From Litomosoides sigmodontis (taxonomy: Eukaryota > Nematoda > Chromadorea > Rhabditida > Onchocercidae): 64,000 nucleotides of DNA. A program made the translations under genes and the position numbers. This document shows positions 1 to 37,734 of the stretch, one piece after another. Below the pieces are notes generated by a model that did no database searches, was not told where the DNA came from, and saw only the letters and a program-made list of their open reading frames with translations. Each line of letters opens with the position of its first letter. Within the stretch, counting starts at the first letter, position 1. Where the stretch lies: assembly GCA_963070105.1 (NCBI GenBank), contig OY718804.1, forward strand, positions 5,789,317-5,853,316, given 5' to 3'.

Positions 1-97
1 CAATCAGTGCTGCTACAGTTTGCTATTAAATAGCAAAACTTCCGCCAGTGCTGATGGATAATGGGAATGAAGGAGAGCTTAAACTGTCCGTAAATAC

Positions 98-25519
<25,422 letters not shown>

Positions 25520-25563
25520 ATGATATAGAAATAAATGACCGACGGATCAGATTTAGACAGTTA

Positions 25564-25773
25564 TTACCAAAAATGAGAAAACGTAGTAATTAATGGCGAA
25601 GGAGCACCACCACCACCACCACCACCACCACCACCAGCAGCAGCAGCAGCAGCAGCAAACTTTAATAAATACAATAACAGTAACAGTAATAATGGTAGTG
25701 CTAGAAAGTAGCGGCGAGAGGAGGATGAGTGCGTTAGTGTACCATCATTATCAGCCACATCTCTCTTAAACAT
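25564..25773 (-). other. Upstream reading frame in the mua-3 leader region
   Basis: A 69-codon frame starts at the ATG at 25773 and ends 45 bases before the mua-3 ATG. It holds a Leu-rich hydrophobic stretch (LALPLLLLLLLYLL), then seven Ala and ten Gly encoded by GCT and GGT repeats, seen on the plus strand as (CAC)n and (CAG)n at 25603-25656. It may be an upstream ORF in the mua-3 5' UTR or a by-product of the repeats. No splice acceptor lies between its stop and the mua-3 ATG. Confidence 0.35.
25603..25656. repeat. (CAC)n-(CAG)n compound trinucleotide repeat
   Basis: About ten CAC units pass directly into about seven CAG units, 90-140 bases upstream of the mua-3 start codon on the opposite strand. 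Confidence 0.95.
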
Positions 25774-27300
25774 GTAAATTTATCGTCCTTTAATGATAGC
25801 AGTGGCGAGGGTCGGGAATATGAAAGTGTTGAACGACGAACGCTCTGTTTCCTTTTGCGCTAAACCGCCTTCCGACGACGAAATGTCGTCTTTTGAATTT
25901 AACTGAACGCAAAAACCAACGGACCAAGCAACCGGCCAAGCAACCAACCACGCAACCAAGAATCAACCGAGTAACTAAACGACTAAGTGATCATCGCACG
26001 TGTAGCTTTCACCTACCTCTCCTCTTCCACTCCTCCTCCGGTTCCTCCAAGGACGTCTTGGTAAAGGAAGAACCACAGATAACTCCGCCCACTCATCCAT
26101 CCCTAATACATTCCTCCTCATCCCTTCACGCTCCTCTCAGCGCACCGTCCGTCTGTCTCATCCTCAATTCATTCGCATACCTGTGCTACTGCAATTAATG
26201 AAACTTAAAATGAATCGTTTCAATCTTTGTCATCCTTATCAACCAACGCTTCCCCGCCACTCACTTCAGCGATGCCACAGCCTTCGCTCCGAAACCTGAA
26301 CAACAACAAGGTGAATGATGAGAATAACGCATTTGACTATTATCGAAATTAAAAGCAACAAGAACCGACCGCACTGATAAGATCATTTTTGCAACAGTAA
26401 TGACTGCTAACAACAGGAGCAATAGCTACAACACGAAAGCCACAGCTTTCTTACACTTGAAAAACAAATTATGCAAAAATTTAGCGAAAAAAATGAAAAT
26501 GAAGAAAGCCGATGGTCAGAAGTTGTGCTGATAGCCTTTGCTATACGAACAATAGCAATAACAACGATTTACTCGACGTTTGTGAAATTGTGGAAAGAAA
26601 AAAAGGCAGAAAAATGTCAGTTTGAATTTATGAGGAAGAATTTGTTGGTACTGTAACAGTCCCAAGCACGCGGTCCTACGGTACCTTCTTTGTCCTACTA
26701 TGATCTGTTCTTTCATTCATCGGTGACCTTTTTTCCAAGCGTACTTTTGAGGTTAATGGAATTGTTCATGTTATTGTCATCAAATGATTTCAGATATTTT
26801 TTTCTCTTTCATGCGATGGCACACCAACACATTCCTCTTCTTCACATTTATAAATGTTTGATTCAATCTCATCCTGTTCTCCCACCAGCCTACACAGTGC
26901 ACACCTCATTTCCGGAAATTCATATCCACGGTGCACACCACCTATCCAGAAATTTCTTAAATTAGGTAATAAGAGTAACTGTGGATGAGATATCTCTTAT
27001 CAACTTATCACATCATCATATCTGCTACGAAACGTTGCACCGATCGTAGCAGTCGTAAGAAAGTCGAGAAATGTTAATTACTGAGAAGTTCATTACAGAC
27101 TGTCAATTAACAGCAAGGTATTGCGCACTTTTTACTTAATTTAAATTTCCCGAAGTTTGCTAGTGCAGCATTATCATAAATTTAAGCACAAAAATAGAAT
27201 TTTCTTTTTCTATAAAATTGATAATAATTGTCCCATTTTCTCATTGGTAAACAAATTAAAACCAAAATTATCGTAAGATTTCACGTCGAACAAGTAACTA

Positions 27301-27353
27301 GTTAATTAATTAATTAATTTATTATTTCATTCATTCATTCATTCATTCATTCA
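27301..27353. repeat. (TTAA)n and (ATTC)n tetranucleotide repeats
   Basis: Four or five TTAA units followed, after a short gap, by about six ATTC units. Confidence 0.9.
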
Positions 27354-30299
27354 TCATTGAATTAAATTGCTTTTTAAAGGAAACAATAACAGAAAATTTT
27401 CAATCAGTTAAAATGATAATTTTATTTGCTTTTCTTTCCAATGAAAAATGTCATGCCTTCGAGACAATCCTACAACAATGGGAGGATTGGATTAATTAGT
27501 AATTAAAATAATTATCATCGATTTAGTCTCAATTAAAAGAAGAGAAATAAAAATAACAAAAAAAATGCAACAATCATTTGCGAGAATGTGCCGTCAATGG
27601 AAGAAATGTTAAGAAATACAGCTCATTTTTTCTTCTCGCCCTTAATTTTCAATTTACTATTGCAGAAGTTGTTCCAAAAACGTTTGTCATTTCAATTAAT
27701 ACAAAAATGGAAATGATTAGGACATATTGCATTACCTCATTCTTCTTCGTTTGAACCTTAAAACAAAAAAAGTGGAAACAAAAAAACTTGAAAATTTTAC
27801 ATTCATTGCTTCTATGCTAACATTTGTGAGGCCTTTTTTTTCTTGTGCATTTCCATAAACGTACTTTTTTCCATTTAAAATAAAAATACGATGAATTTAA
27901 TGCGGAAATTCATAATTTCAAGTGACAAAACCGAAAATTAAAATCGAAACGAAGATTCCTTCAATCATTTCTGATTTTCGGTTGGCACATTGTATGATTC
28001 ATTTAAATGAATTAATTTGTTATGCTAATTTATTCAGTTCATAATTGTCTTTAATCATCCATCCTTCCGTCTTCTAAATTTAAACTTTCATTTCAATGTA
28101 TCTTTTTTAGCATATCAGAAATATTGCTGAATGTTTTTTGAGAAATTAATTGAAAACATTAAAGTTTGGAACCATTTAAATTTTTAAAACATTAGAAACA
28201 CTAATATTGCAAAATTAAAATTTTAAATTTCCAAATTTTCAGTTTTGCAATACTAAAATAGATTTAAACGAGTGAAATAATAAGAATTTAAATAAGTATT
28301 ATTCAATTTCCTTCGTCGATCAAAAAAATGAACGCTATTTCTTAGAGTACTTTTTTTGAAATTATATCTCAGCTTGCAGTTATTACAGTTAACTAAAAGA
28401 AAAAGGACGACAGGCGCTGTTTCAGTTAAGCTCATTTAAATAACATCTCTTCAATTTGTCTTTTTTTGCCTAAAACTAAAACCAATTGGTCTTTTAAATT
28501 TATCAAATTTTTATGGAAAAAAATACTTAAAACAAGTTGGCACATATTTTTGTAATTATACAACTTCACCGGAGTGAATTAACGAATTAAAAGAGCCATC
28601 AATTATGTGGTAGGAAAGCACATAGAAGGCGTTTTTGCTTTTCCCGTAATTTCTTCGTCAGTAGATAAATTGAAAAAGGAAAGATTTGAGAAAGAAACGA
28701 AAGGAACAAGAGCGAGGGGAGCGGAATGAATTAAAAAGGAAATATTTCAATCAAGAAAAAAACAAAGAATCTCCGACAAAAGAAATTGTTTCACTCAAAA
28801 AAAAAACGAGTAAGAGAACAAATGAATCGCTTGAAAAATTAGGCCATTCCTCCAAGTATCTTTTTCCTAAATCGATCCTTTCATTTCAAAATTCTCCTGC
28901 AAATCCCACCTGATAGTCTCATAAATTATGGCTGAAAAAACGCACTGCCAAATAATTGAGGTATTATCAAATTCGCTTTTGCAAACAAATTTTTTTCCTT
29001 TCTCATTTCTTCACTTGCAAAATGTGTACGCACACCCTTTTTCGTTTTTTTCCTTTCTAACTTTTTAATTATGGAAGTGTAAAATGGATTTCTTTTCAAG
29101 GCAAAATGATTTTCGCTTCAAACTAATTTTAAAGTAAGTTTAACATTTAGAGCAATGAGATGAATTTGCTAAATTCAATTTTCCTCCTCTCACCACCAAT
29201 TTCACTAATCAATTGAAATGAGGTGTTTAATTGCGACTGCTTACAGCTATCATTTAATTGTATCACATAATATTTAAACAGCAATGAGCATTTTGCGAAT
29301 GTGGAAATTGCACGTCAAAATGGAAACGCAGTTCTCTGACCAAACTTCTACACCTATGACTATGAACGCTTTTTTTTGCTCCTTTTTCATTAATAATTTG
29401 AAACGAAGCACTAAAGTGCGATAATCTTAAATTTGGCTGCTAATGAATTATTTTAACAATTTTCTTTTTTTTCGATTAAAATGAAATTTTAACGTAAATT
29501 GAATTTCAATTTTATATTATTCTGTGATATGCTGCCGATCAATTAATCAATCGATCAATCAATCAATCAAGCAATCAGTCGGTGGAAAGGAATGAATTCG
29601 GGAACGTGCCCCGTCAGAAATGAATTCGTTACAAGGGAACAGGACGCATTACATCTCTGCCTATAAACGTTCAGACACAACCAGTTCTCCTTCTTGTTTT
29701 TTCTTCTTCTTTAGGTTCACTGCGAAATTCAAATTCAAATCACATGCGCAAAACATCTTCCTTTAAGCACTCATTCATTACGCATACATTTTCTGGGAAG
29801 ACAATAATTCATATTATTACTTTTTGCGTTAGAAATGGATAAATTACTAATCTGGCGAATAACTGAATTTATCCGTCCATCTTTGGCAAAGAAATGAGAA
29901 TTACAGGAAATATTTAGGAACTCTTTGAAGATGAACATAATTTGTAATCGTTCCAAAAAGATCAAATTCAGATGTAACAATTCCTGAATTATATCAAATA
30001 AGCATAGACGTTAGTTTTTAAAACATACGCATGTACCGCATGTACTGTACCACTCGAAAAAGTGAAGTAAGAAAGGACGTGAAGCAAACCGTCAGAGGAA
30101 GAAGAGATCGAGCAGTGAGGAAGCGTAATTTATTAGTAATGTTTTCTAAATTGGCTTCTAATTTATTGCTTTCATTACCGTTTCTCTCTCTTTCGCTGTA
30201 ATTAAACCACAATTAGTAATTAATGTACATAAATTTATATATAAACTAATCAGTTTATTTCTCTTTCTCTCTCCCTCTCCCCGCCTTCCTTGTCTGTTA

Positions 30300-30333
30300 A
30301 TTCTCAATGAAATTAAAATATTTCATTGAGAAT
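30300..30333. repeat. Perfect 14-bp inverted repeat with 6-nt loop
   Basis: Arms ATTCTCAATGAAAT (30300-30313) and ATTTCATTGAGAAT (30320-30333), loop TAAAAT. Isolated in the mua-3/rpb-3 intergenic region; not next to a stop codon. Confidence 0.88.
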
Positions 30334-32886
30334 GTCTCCGTTTGGTATAATAGTATTATTGACCTAGGAATATCGAGGACAGTTTTTAAATGAAGAAAAT
30401 TTGAAAAATGTCGACTGATTCACTCAATTCATTTATTTCAATTTAATTAATTGCATTACAGGCACTATAAGCTCGAACTCCAATGAATGGTCGAGAAATA
30501 CTACCTTTTCCTTTCATTTTTGGCAAGAGTTCCTTCGGCGGTGAATTTATCAAAAAACAATCGAATTTTTTATGCTTCTAGAAATATCACTATAATGTGC
30601 CTCTTGGAAGTTTTTGTTCGTTTGAATTAATCCATCGATTATTCATGCAAATAAATATCTCTATGTCATCGGCCATAATATACTTGAAATCAAAATGGAA
30701 TTCGATATGCAAGGGTAAATAAATATAATTGAGCTTCTTTGCAACAACATGTAACATAAGATAAACCGGATTCGCCTCAACTACGAACGGGATTATTCTC
30801 GTCGATTATACGGAATTTATAATGCGCATCTGACGTACTTTAGGATGAACTCGTTGTGACAGGAACCGGACTGAAATATCACTAAAACTCCTTCTTTTCA
30901 AATTCGACTAAAATGATTAGACAAGGTACTGATAATTACGGATGATTAGTGATAAATAGAGGAAGGAAAAAGGAATGAGAGGGATAAAGAATTTTTGGGC
31001 AAGGAACAGAGGATATAAAAAGTACTCACTGTAATTAAATGGCGAATATTTACGTCGAATAATACTTACGCATATTTCTTGGAAGAGCAAAATCAAAATG
31101 AATAAAATTGATGAACAATTTTTTTCCTGTAAAATAATTTTATTCCAATGTTTTGAAGCTGCTGAAGATTTCATCGCAGTGAAATGATAATGGAAACTGA
31201 CTGAGCAAGTGGTATAATTTGGTTTTTTAGTTTTAGTTCTGATAAAAATTAAATATTTTAATATAATGTTTATTTTCATATTTTTATTTTAAAAAGTTCA
31301 ATCGGTCCGGTTCTTATTGGCTATGAATGAATAATTATCGCGTGTAACGTAACCAAGGTTATACCCAACTCAACCGCTCAAGCGAATGAATTCCTTATTT
31401 GGGGTCAAATGGAAGGACGATATATTACTTCTGTGGTAATCGAGAAAAGGTAAATAGTAGTGGGATGATCGGTACAGTGATGCGAGGAGAGTTAAAAAGC
31501 GAAAGAAGGAGAGTAGATGTAAACGGTGCAATGATTGATTGACCCTTACGAGAATTCTTTTTTAAGAGAAATCGGCTAAGTTGTAGAATTTTTTCGTTTC
31601 CCTTCCATCTTTTGCGTCTTCCACTTTTTGAAGTGGATTGGAAGAAAAGAAATGACCACAAAAAGTCCATTTTCCTTCTTTTGAATCCCAAATTCGACTA
31701 GAAATCTTGATATTGTCGTATGGTGAAAGAAAAGATCTCATAGTACTCTCTATACCTAAAGAAATCATACTTTAAAATATTATTGCATTCAAAGCATCTC
31801 GAACTTTCAAAAATTTTTCCCACTATTTCCAGGAAATTGTAATCTTGCTTACATTTATCATGCGAGAATTATCATTTATCATTTTCAAAAATTCAAGTAA
31901 TTATGGGAGAGAAATGATGGCAATTCTTGATATAACAACAATTCCCATCTTACCTTCTTTCTATCATACGCTTCTATGGAAATATTATTCCTCATCTTTC
32001 ATTTTCCCATACGAATTGTTCATGAATTAAAAAAAAAAAACCACGATTTTGGAAAGACAATTTTTTTAAAAAAGAAGGATATATAAGAACCATAGACAGA
32101 AAAAATTCGAACAAAAAAATTAAGGAAATGATAAAGATTTACAACAAAAGATGATGGAAAGGATATAAAATTTACGGCGTTAGTGCATGGAAATGGAAAT
32201 ACAAAAAAAGGAATTTTATATTGCAACGTTATAATTATTACTATACTTCCTTCGCTCACACTTTTTTACTGTCCTGAGTCCTTGGAAAGAAATAAAAAGA
32301 AAAGCAAATATCACTTCAAGGAAGAAGGCAAGGCGGACACAAAAAATACAATGCATAAGAATAGGTACTTCATAATTACAATGTTGATGCTGGGAAAGGA
32401 AACATGAATAACTTTCATCACTTAAAAGCATTCATTCTTAAATGATAATGACTACAAAAGTTATCACTGCTAAAATCTCAAAATCTCTCGTAAATAGTAC
32501 TTAGAAATAAAATTTGGGATGGGAAATCGGAAGACCAGTAAAGTTATCTGCATCATAAATGAACTGGAAAATTATTTTCTTCCTCGCCATAAAAAATCAT
32601 AGATAAATTCAAACCAACAATTACTTTTCCGCACAGTATCAAAAACCAAAAAAAAATTATTTAGTACCGAAATGTAAGAGTTAACAATGTATAGAGCAAA
32701 TTTTCATAACACTCGTTGAATTTTATATAGAATAATCAAATAACAATGTAACATAAATACAAAAAATCTAGCAAAGAATCAAACCTGTCGATGTTTGGCT
32801 GCAACGAGATCCTAACTACGTGGAAAACTTCGATGAAACATAAAGCGCTTTCTCAAAAAGTAAAATACTAATTAAACAGACTTCAA

Positions 32887-34554
32887 TCAATGATAAACAT
32901 GTCCCTGCTGCAATAATTCTCTTTGCAGTTGATTTTGTATGTCAGCCAATTTCTTTTTCAAAACAGAAATGCCACTTAAAATGATATTTTCTGCCTGAAA
33001 CATTCACATTTAACGAATGTATTATTCAAATAAGGGGATATGGAAGGAGTCTAACAGATACTATCTAAGACAAGATCCGAGATAAAGTCCTGAAATTAAC
33101 AGAATTTGTAAAACACTGATTAAACATCAAAATCTCATTTGATCCGAATTTTCTAGCAAATTTCGAAAAAAACCCCGCAAAGAATTTCACCTTTAAAGCT
33201 CCAGTAGATTCAACTGTAAACCAGAATTTATTTGGTTTAGCCATGGGATCAAAAGGTGCTTCATATTCATCATCTTCCAATTCCGAGTACTCACTTTTCG
33301 GCCATTCTTCTGGTTTTGCCAACACAGTATGCCTGAGAGCATTATCTGGATCGTATTCGAACGCCACGCAACATGTTGGATTCCATTTGGCATGTTCTTT
33401 GCCGAATCCCTTTGAGAATATACGAATTGTAAATTATTAAATAACATCCAGCTCTCGATAACTCATTCGAAAATCGGTAAATTAAAATCCAGATGATTGC
33501 ATTTAGATGCCAGCCGAGTTTTACAGCAACGGAATAGTATTATTTACCTTTTTAGCAATGCATTTAACATCAATATCTTGACCCTTTCTTAGTTTGACGA
33601 TAAGAATGTCATCGCTGACACTCTCTTCAGCATTACGATTACGTATATGAACGCCACATGCCGGAGCTACGTCTGGATTACTGGTTTCAAGATCAGCTGT
33701 TGTCACTGCCCTTATTCCTTCGTCATCACAACGTACTCGAAGCCGCATTTCTACTGCGCAAAACTGGCAAAATTCTGTGCATTGACAATCCTGAAAAAGA
33801 TCAGACAACAATATGATAATATGAAAAGTACGTAGACGATTTAAACTCATCAAAATTTTATAGTAATATTCCAGTATACCAAGAACGTTGCAAAAGCCTC
33901 TATTGCTGAGGCAAGTGAATCGAGATTACTGAATGTGAAGGCAGCACAAACCCGTGAAAATTGCATCTGATCTACGACCGAATCTGATGTTAACGGTATT
34001 AAACCAAGACGATGAGAAATGAATTCGTCGTGCAAGACACTTGTGTTTGATTCAATTTGTACCCAGTCAATTGCTGTAAGTATACCGTATTAATTAAAAC
34101 ATGAGAAAGTAACAATGAATAAAAAGAACCCGGCAGTTTAGGCTTCTTTTTTTATTTCGCTTCCAAAATATTCAATTTATTTGCTTCAATATATAGTTCC
34201 TTGAGTCATACATGCCCTATTTTCTGGCACTTTTCCCTACCAATCATGACGGAACTGGTTATTTTTCAATACTCTTTCAAGCATTAGACATGTTGGAGCA
34301 CACTAACAATCTACATTTAATCTAATGCATTATGAACAGACAATCCCTATTAGTGTGTAGGAAGACACTAACGCGACTTTTACTTCTCAAAATAAAACTT
34401 GAAATTATTGAAGCTTACCCATAGTTGGTACTTCGGCCATAAAAATTCTCCGTAGTGAGTTGGCTACACTTAAATCAGTGTCCTCTAAAACAAATCGCAC
34501 GATTTCATCATTTAAAGCAGTTATTGTAACATGAGGTTGATTGGCATAAGGCAT
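32887..34554 (-). CDS. rpb-3: DNA-directed RNA polymerase II subunit RPB3
   Basis: Core subunit of RNA polymerase II, partner of RPB11 in the alpha-like assembly platform; nuclear. Five exons (34554-34419, 34073-33952, 33790-33548, 33409-33191, 32994-32887) give 275 aa, the same length as human RPB3. N-terminus [17 protein letters not shown], the alpha-motif NSLRRIF (about residues 33-39), HRLGLIPL, and the zinc-binding loop [10 protein letters not shown] (residues 88-97, CxCx3Cx2C) are all visible. The C-terminal helix [12 protein letters not shown] is present and the protein ends GHVYH. Frame is maintained over all four introns. The ATG at 34554 sits one base after a TTTTCAG acceptor, which indicates spliced-leader trans-splicing. 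The gene is divergent from the LENG8-like gene. Confidence 0.98.
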
Positions 34555-34562
34555 CCTGAAAA
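34555..34562 (-). promoter_or_regulatory. Probable spliced-leader acceptor of rpb-3
   Basis: AATTTTCAG|G immediately precedes the rpb-3 ATG, leaving a one-base leader. Such an acceptor with no coding exon upstream is typical of nematode SL trans-splice sites. A cis-spliced 5' UTR exon further upstream is the alternative. Confidence 0.6.
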
Positions 34563-35371
34563 TTTTTTGAAAAAATTAAGAAAGAAGAACGAGAGAGAGA
34601 CAGTAATGGAGTTTTCGAAAGCTTAAATAATCCCAAACAGTTATGCTAAATGCCCTCTAACACATTTCACTTATTTCTTCAGAAAAGGCTGTTAGATACT
34701 AATCACATGATTACATTATATTGATTGTAGCTAAGTTATAAAAGTAATCAAAGCTGAAGAACTATTCTTCACTGCCATTTGAATAAAACATTCTTTACTT
34801 CATCAACGAAATACTCTTTATCACTGAAACGATTGCCGTCAGTGAATATCTAATACAATCATTCAATCTATAAAAGTGACGGACCTTATCCCTTCCTTCC
34901 TTACAGCAATACATCCAACATTATTCATAATCGCACTGAATTGTTACATACCTCACGATTCATAATACTACTATAATAATCGCTTCTACTTTCTCCTTCC
35001 TCTATTTCACTTTAGTCTCAATCTCTGCATTATGTATCTTCTCACTTTACTACTTCCATTGTCCACTTCCCCTAAACTTATTCCGCTGAAAGCTGCTATC
35101 CCGAAAACACTAATCAGAGCACCAACCACACAAAATAATACCGGAATTTCAAATAAATCAAGTGGACAATTTTGCTGTGTTGGAATGTGGTCCGTTAAAT
35201 CAAGCACATTGAACTGTTATTATGAACTGCTAATTTCTACATAATTTTCGTAGTGGGGGTGTCTGGCTGTCCCTACACAGGTTGCCGAGGTAAGTGTAAC
35301 ATTCAAATACAAATTTTCAGCTAAGCGGGCACAACGGTCACAGTACTAACTTAATAAATTTAATCTCTCCA
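34563..35371. promoter_or_regulatory. Divergent intergenic region of rpb-3 and the LENG8-like gene
   Basis: About 0.8 kb between two head-to-head genes; it must hold both promoters. On the plus side a GTAAGT donor at 35290 is followed only 31 bases later by a TTTTCAG acceptor (ends 35320). The distance is too short for cis splicing, so the acceptor is more likely a trans-splice site 51 bases before the LENG8 ATG. No TATA box assigned. Confidence 0.5.
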
Positions 35372-37659
35372 ATGACATCTTTATCATCGAAATTATCAAC
35401 GTCAGGCAGCAATTCCTCTGGAAGGTAAGTTCACTTTCTGCCCTCTATCATCTTTCCTTTTTTCGCATGCTACTCTTTTCAAGTAATTTCCCAGTTATCG
35501 TTGGGATTTCATTACGTAGCAATGATTTTTAAAGTCAGTTTACTACCAGTCATACTAATGTAACTAGCATAAGACTAGCATTCCAACAATTACTTAATGA
35601 TAAATGCATGTGAAACTGCACCAAATGTTGCAGGCTTTGTAGAAACCCTTGAAGAAGGTTAATATTCCGTGATGTCTTTTTGTTCTTAAAGTGTTTTCAT
35701 TGAAAAGATTAATTTGAATCAGATGAAACGAGTTATTTCATGAATTTATTCGTTACAAATTATTTTGTGTGTTATTACATGGAAACATTTCAGATATCCT
35801 TGGGTGCCTGAATCAGATAGTAGCTGTATTTCCGGAATACCAATGCCACCTCAAAATACTAACGCCGAGGTGACAGCACCACGAAATGACCAAACAGTAG
35901 CTTGGGAAAAAGCACAGGAAGCCTTGAAGAAGGTTAATGTTTCAGCCACTGCCGCTTCTTCCAGCATTTCATCCATGACATCATATCATTCTCAATCTCA
36001 ATTTGTACAGTCTCAATCATTGCAATATTATCCATGGATGGAACAGCATGGTGTTGGAATGACACCATTTCTACCTCGCTTACTACCGCCACCACCACCG
36101 CCACCGCCGTCATCATCATCACTGTCTTCGTCGTTTCCACCACCATCGCATCCCCAAACCTATGGTATAACTCAAGGAAATTCGGCTTATATGGGAGTGC
36201 CTTACGGTTTTACTCCATCAGGGACTCCTTTATCATCATCAAATGGTGGTTATCAACCAGATTTCGTGAACCCATGGGCATCCTCAAATGTTAATGCTAG
36301 ACCACGACAGTTTGGATTTAATGGAAACAGATCAGGAGGAGGAGAATATGGTCAAAGTAACAGTTCCGCACAGCAGCACCCAATACGTTTTTCAATTAAT
36401 CGTCCTCGGGGACTTAACACTGCATCGGTTTTTCACCAAAATCCTCATTCATTGGAGCTGGAATCGCCAAGCATACCAGATCCGGTAAAGTAAGTTCTTT
36501 TCAGTGGTTTTGCTTATACAAATAACTCACCAAGATTACCTCTACCAATCTTTAACTAAAATTATTAATCGCGTAACTTAGAGAAAAGCGAGTGGTGTAG
36601 GAATAAATCATTAATTTCTCTCTCGAAAATAAAGTTTTTTCTGGGACAGTTGTCACTTTTCCTTGATAAAATCGAAGGAATTTCAGTACTTTTGTGATAT
36701 AACGAAAGTGGAAGGTGCCATATCAATATCTAGTTTCGACATTACTGTTCGACAGAGGGAGTGCTTTACTATTTATTCAAATATTTAAATAGAAAACTAA
36801 GTTTCATGTTGTAGGAGGTATGTAGAACGTTCATATATGGCAGTGGAAAAGAAGGAGGATCGCGATAAGTTAGAAGAATATTTCAAGCAAAAATTAAATC
36901 CTTTGTTAATGTCTGGTGCTTACAAAGCAGTTGATTGGGATCGTGTGAGTTTGCAGTTCTTTTCTAGCATTTGTTGAGGTTCTCAAACGGACGTTAACTT
37001 TAAAAAAAAAAAAGCAGCTGACAAAAGTCATTAACGTTACCCGTAGCACTAGCGATAATATTTAATCGTGTCGTTGAGAATCAAGCAAAATTGTTGTTAT
37101 GTTATCTCAGCTTCTGTTTCAAATCTAAGGCGGATTGTACATAGAATGTAACTATTCGATTGAATGAACAGGAAATTTGCTTGATAAATAGGTCCTCAAA
37201 AGTCAGATTACTTTATTTATATTTCATTTATATGGAACGTCAGATGATCAGAAATTATTGTGAAAATCACATTTCATTAATGGCTTTTCAGTTTTTTTTT
37301 AAAATTTAGTTGTGATTGGTTATGCCGTTTAGGAACCGCTGCCTTCCGAAGTGAATTTCGAACTGAAAATGGGTTGGACGCCAGCTAGTCAGTTGAAAAA
37401 GGGTTTAAATATAACCACAGAAATGGAAAAGCGGTTACCGAAAAAGTCGAAACATGAGATGAGCTATCGAAAGGATTCACGGTCCTCCCCATCCCGTGAA
37501 CAATCTAAAAGACGAATACCGTTCAGCCCTCGTGTCCGTCTTCCATCTGACGATGACAATTCAGCTGATGAAGAACTAAAAGTACTTTTTTTGGGCAAAA
37601 AATATTTTTGGAATAATTAGTAGGAGATTCTTTAAGAAGAAATAGAATCAATTCAACTC

Positions 37660-37734
<75 letters not shown>

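Larger units (their letters stand above)
25520..26300 (-). promoter_or_regulatory. mua-3 upstream and probable promoter/5' leader region
   Basis: The stretch upstream of the mua-3 ATG is clearly richer in GC than the surrounding intergenic DNA, especially 25800-26300. It contains the upstream reading frame at 25564-25773 and CAAC/CCAA-rich simple sequence around 25915-25980. No TATA-like element can be assigned with confidence. Promoter role is inferred from position and composition only. Confidence 0.35.
26301..32886. other. Intergenic region between mua-3 and rpb-3
   Basis: About 6.6 kb without a supported gene. Simple repeats at 27301-27353 (TTAA then ATTC units) and 29541-29580 (CAAT-like units), and a hairpin at 30300-30333. 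Open frames here, such as the Lys-rich one at 28686-28913, have no splice context or recognisable domain. Part of the region next to 32886 will be the rpb-3 3' UTR. Confidence 0.7.

Noticed and set aside
28686..28913. Lys/Glu-rich 75-codon plus-strand frame
   Set aside because: Composition follows local A/G-rich DNA; no splice context, no start context and no recognisable motif.
33243..33440. Plus-strand frame over rpb-3 exon 4
   Set aside because: Antisense shadow of a strongly conserved RPB3 exon.
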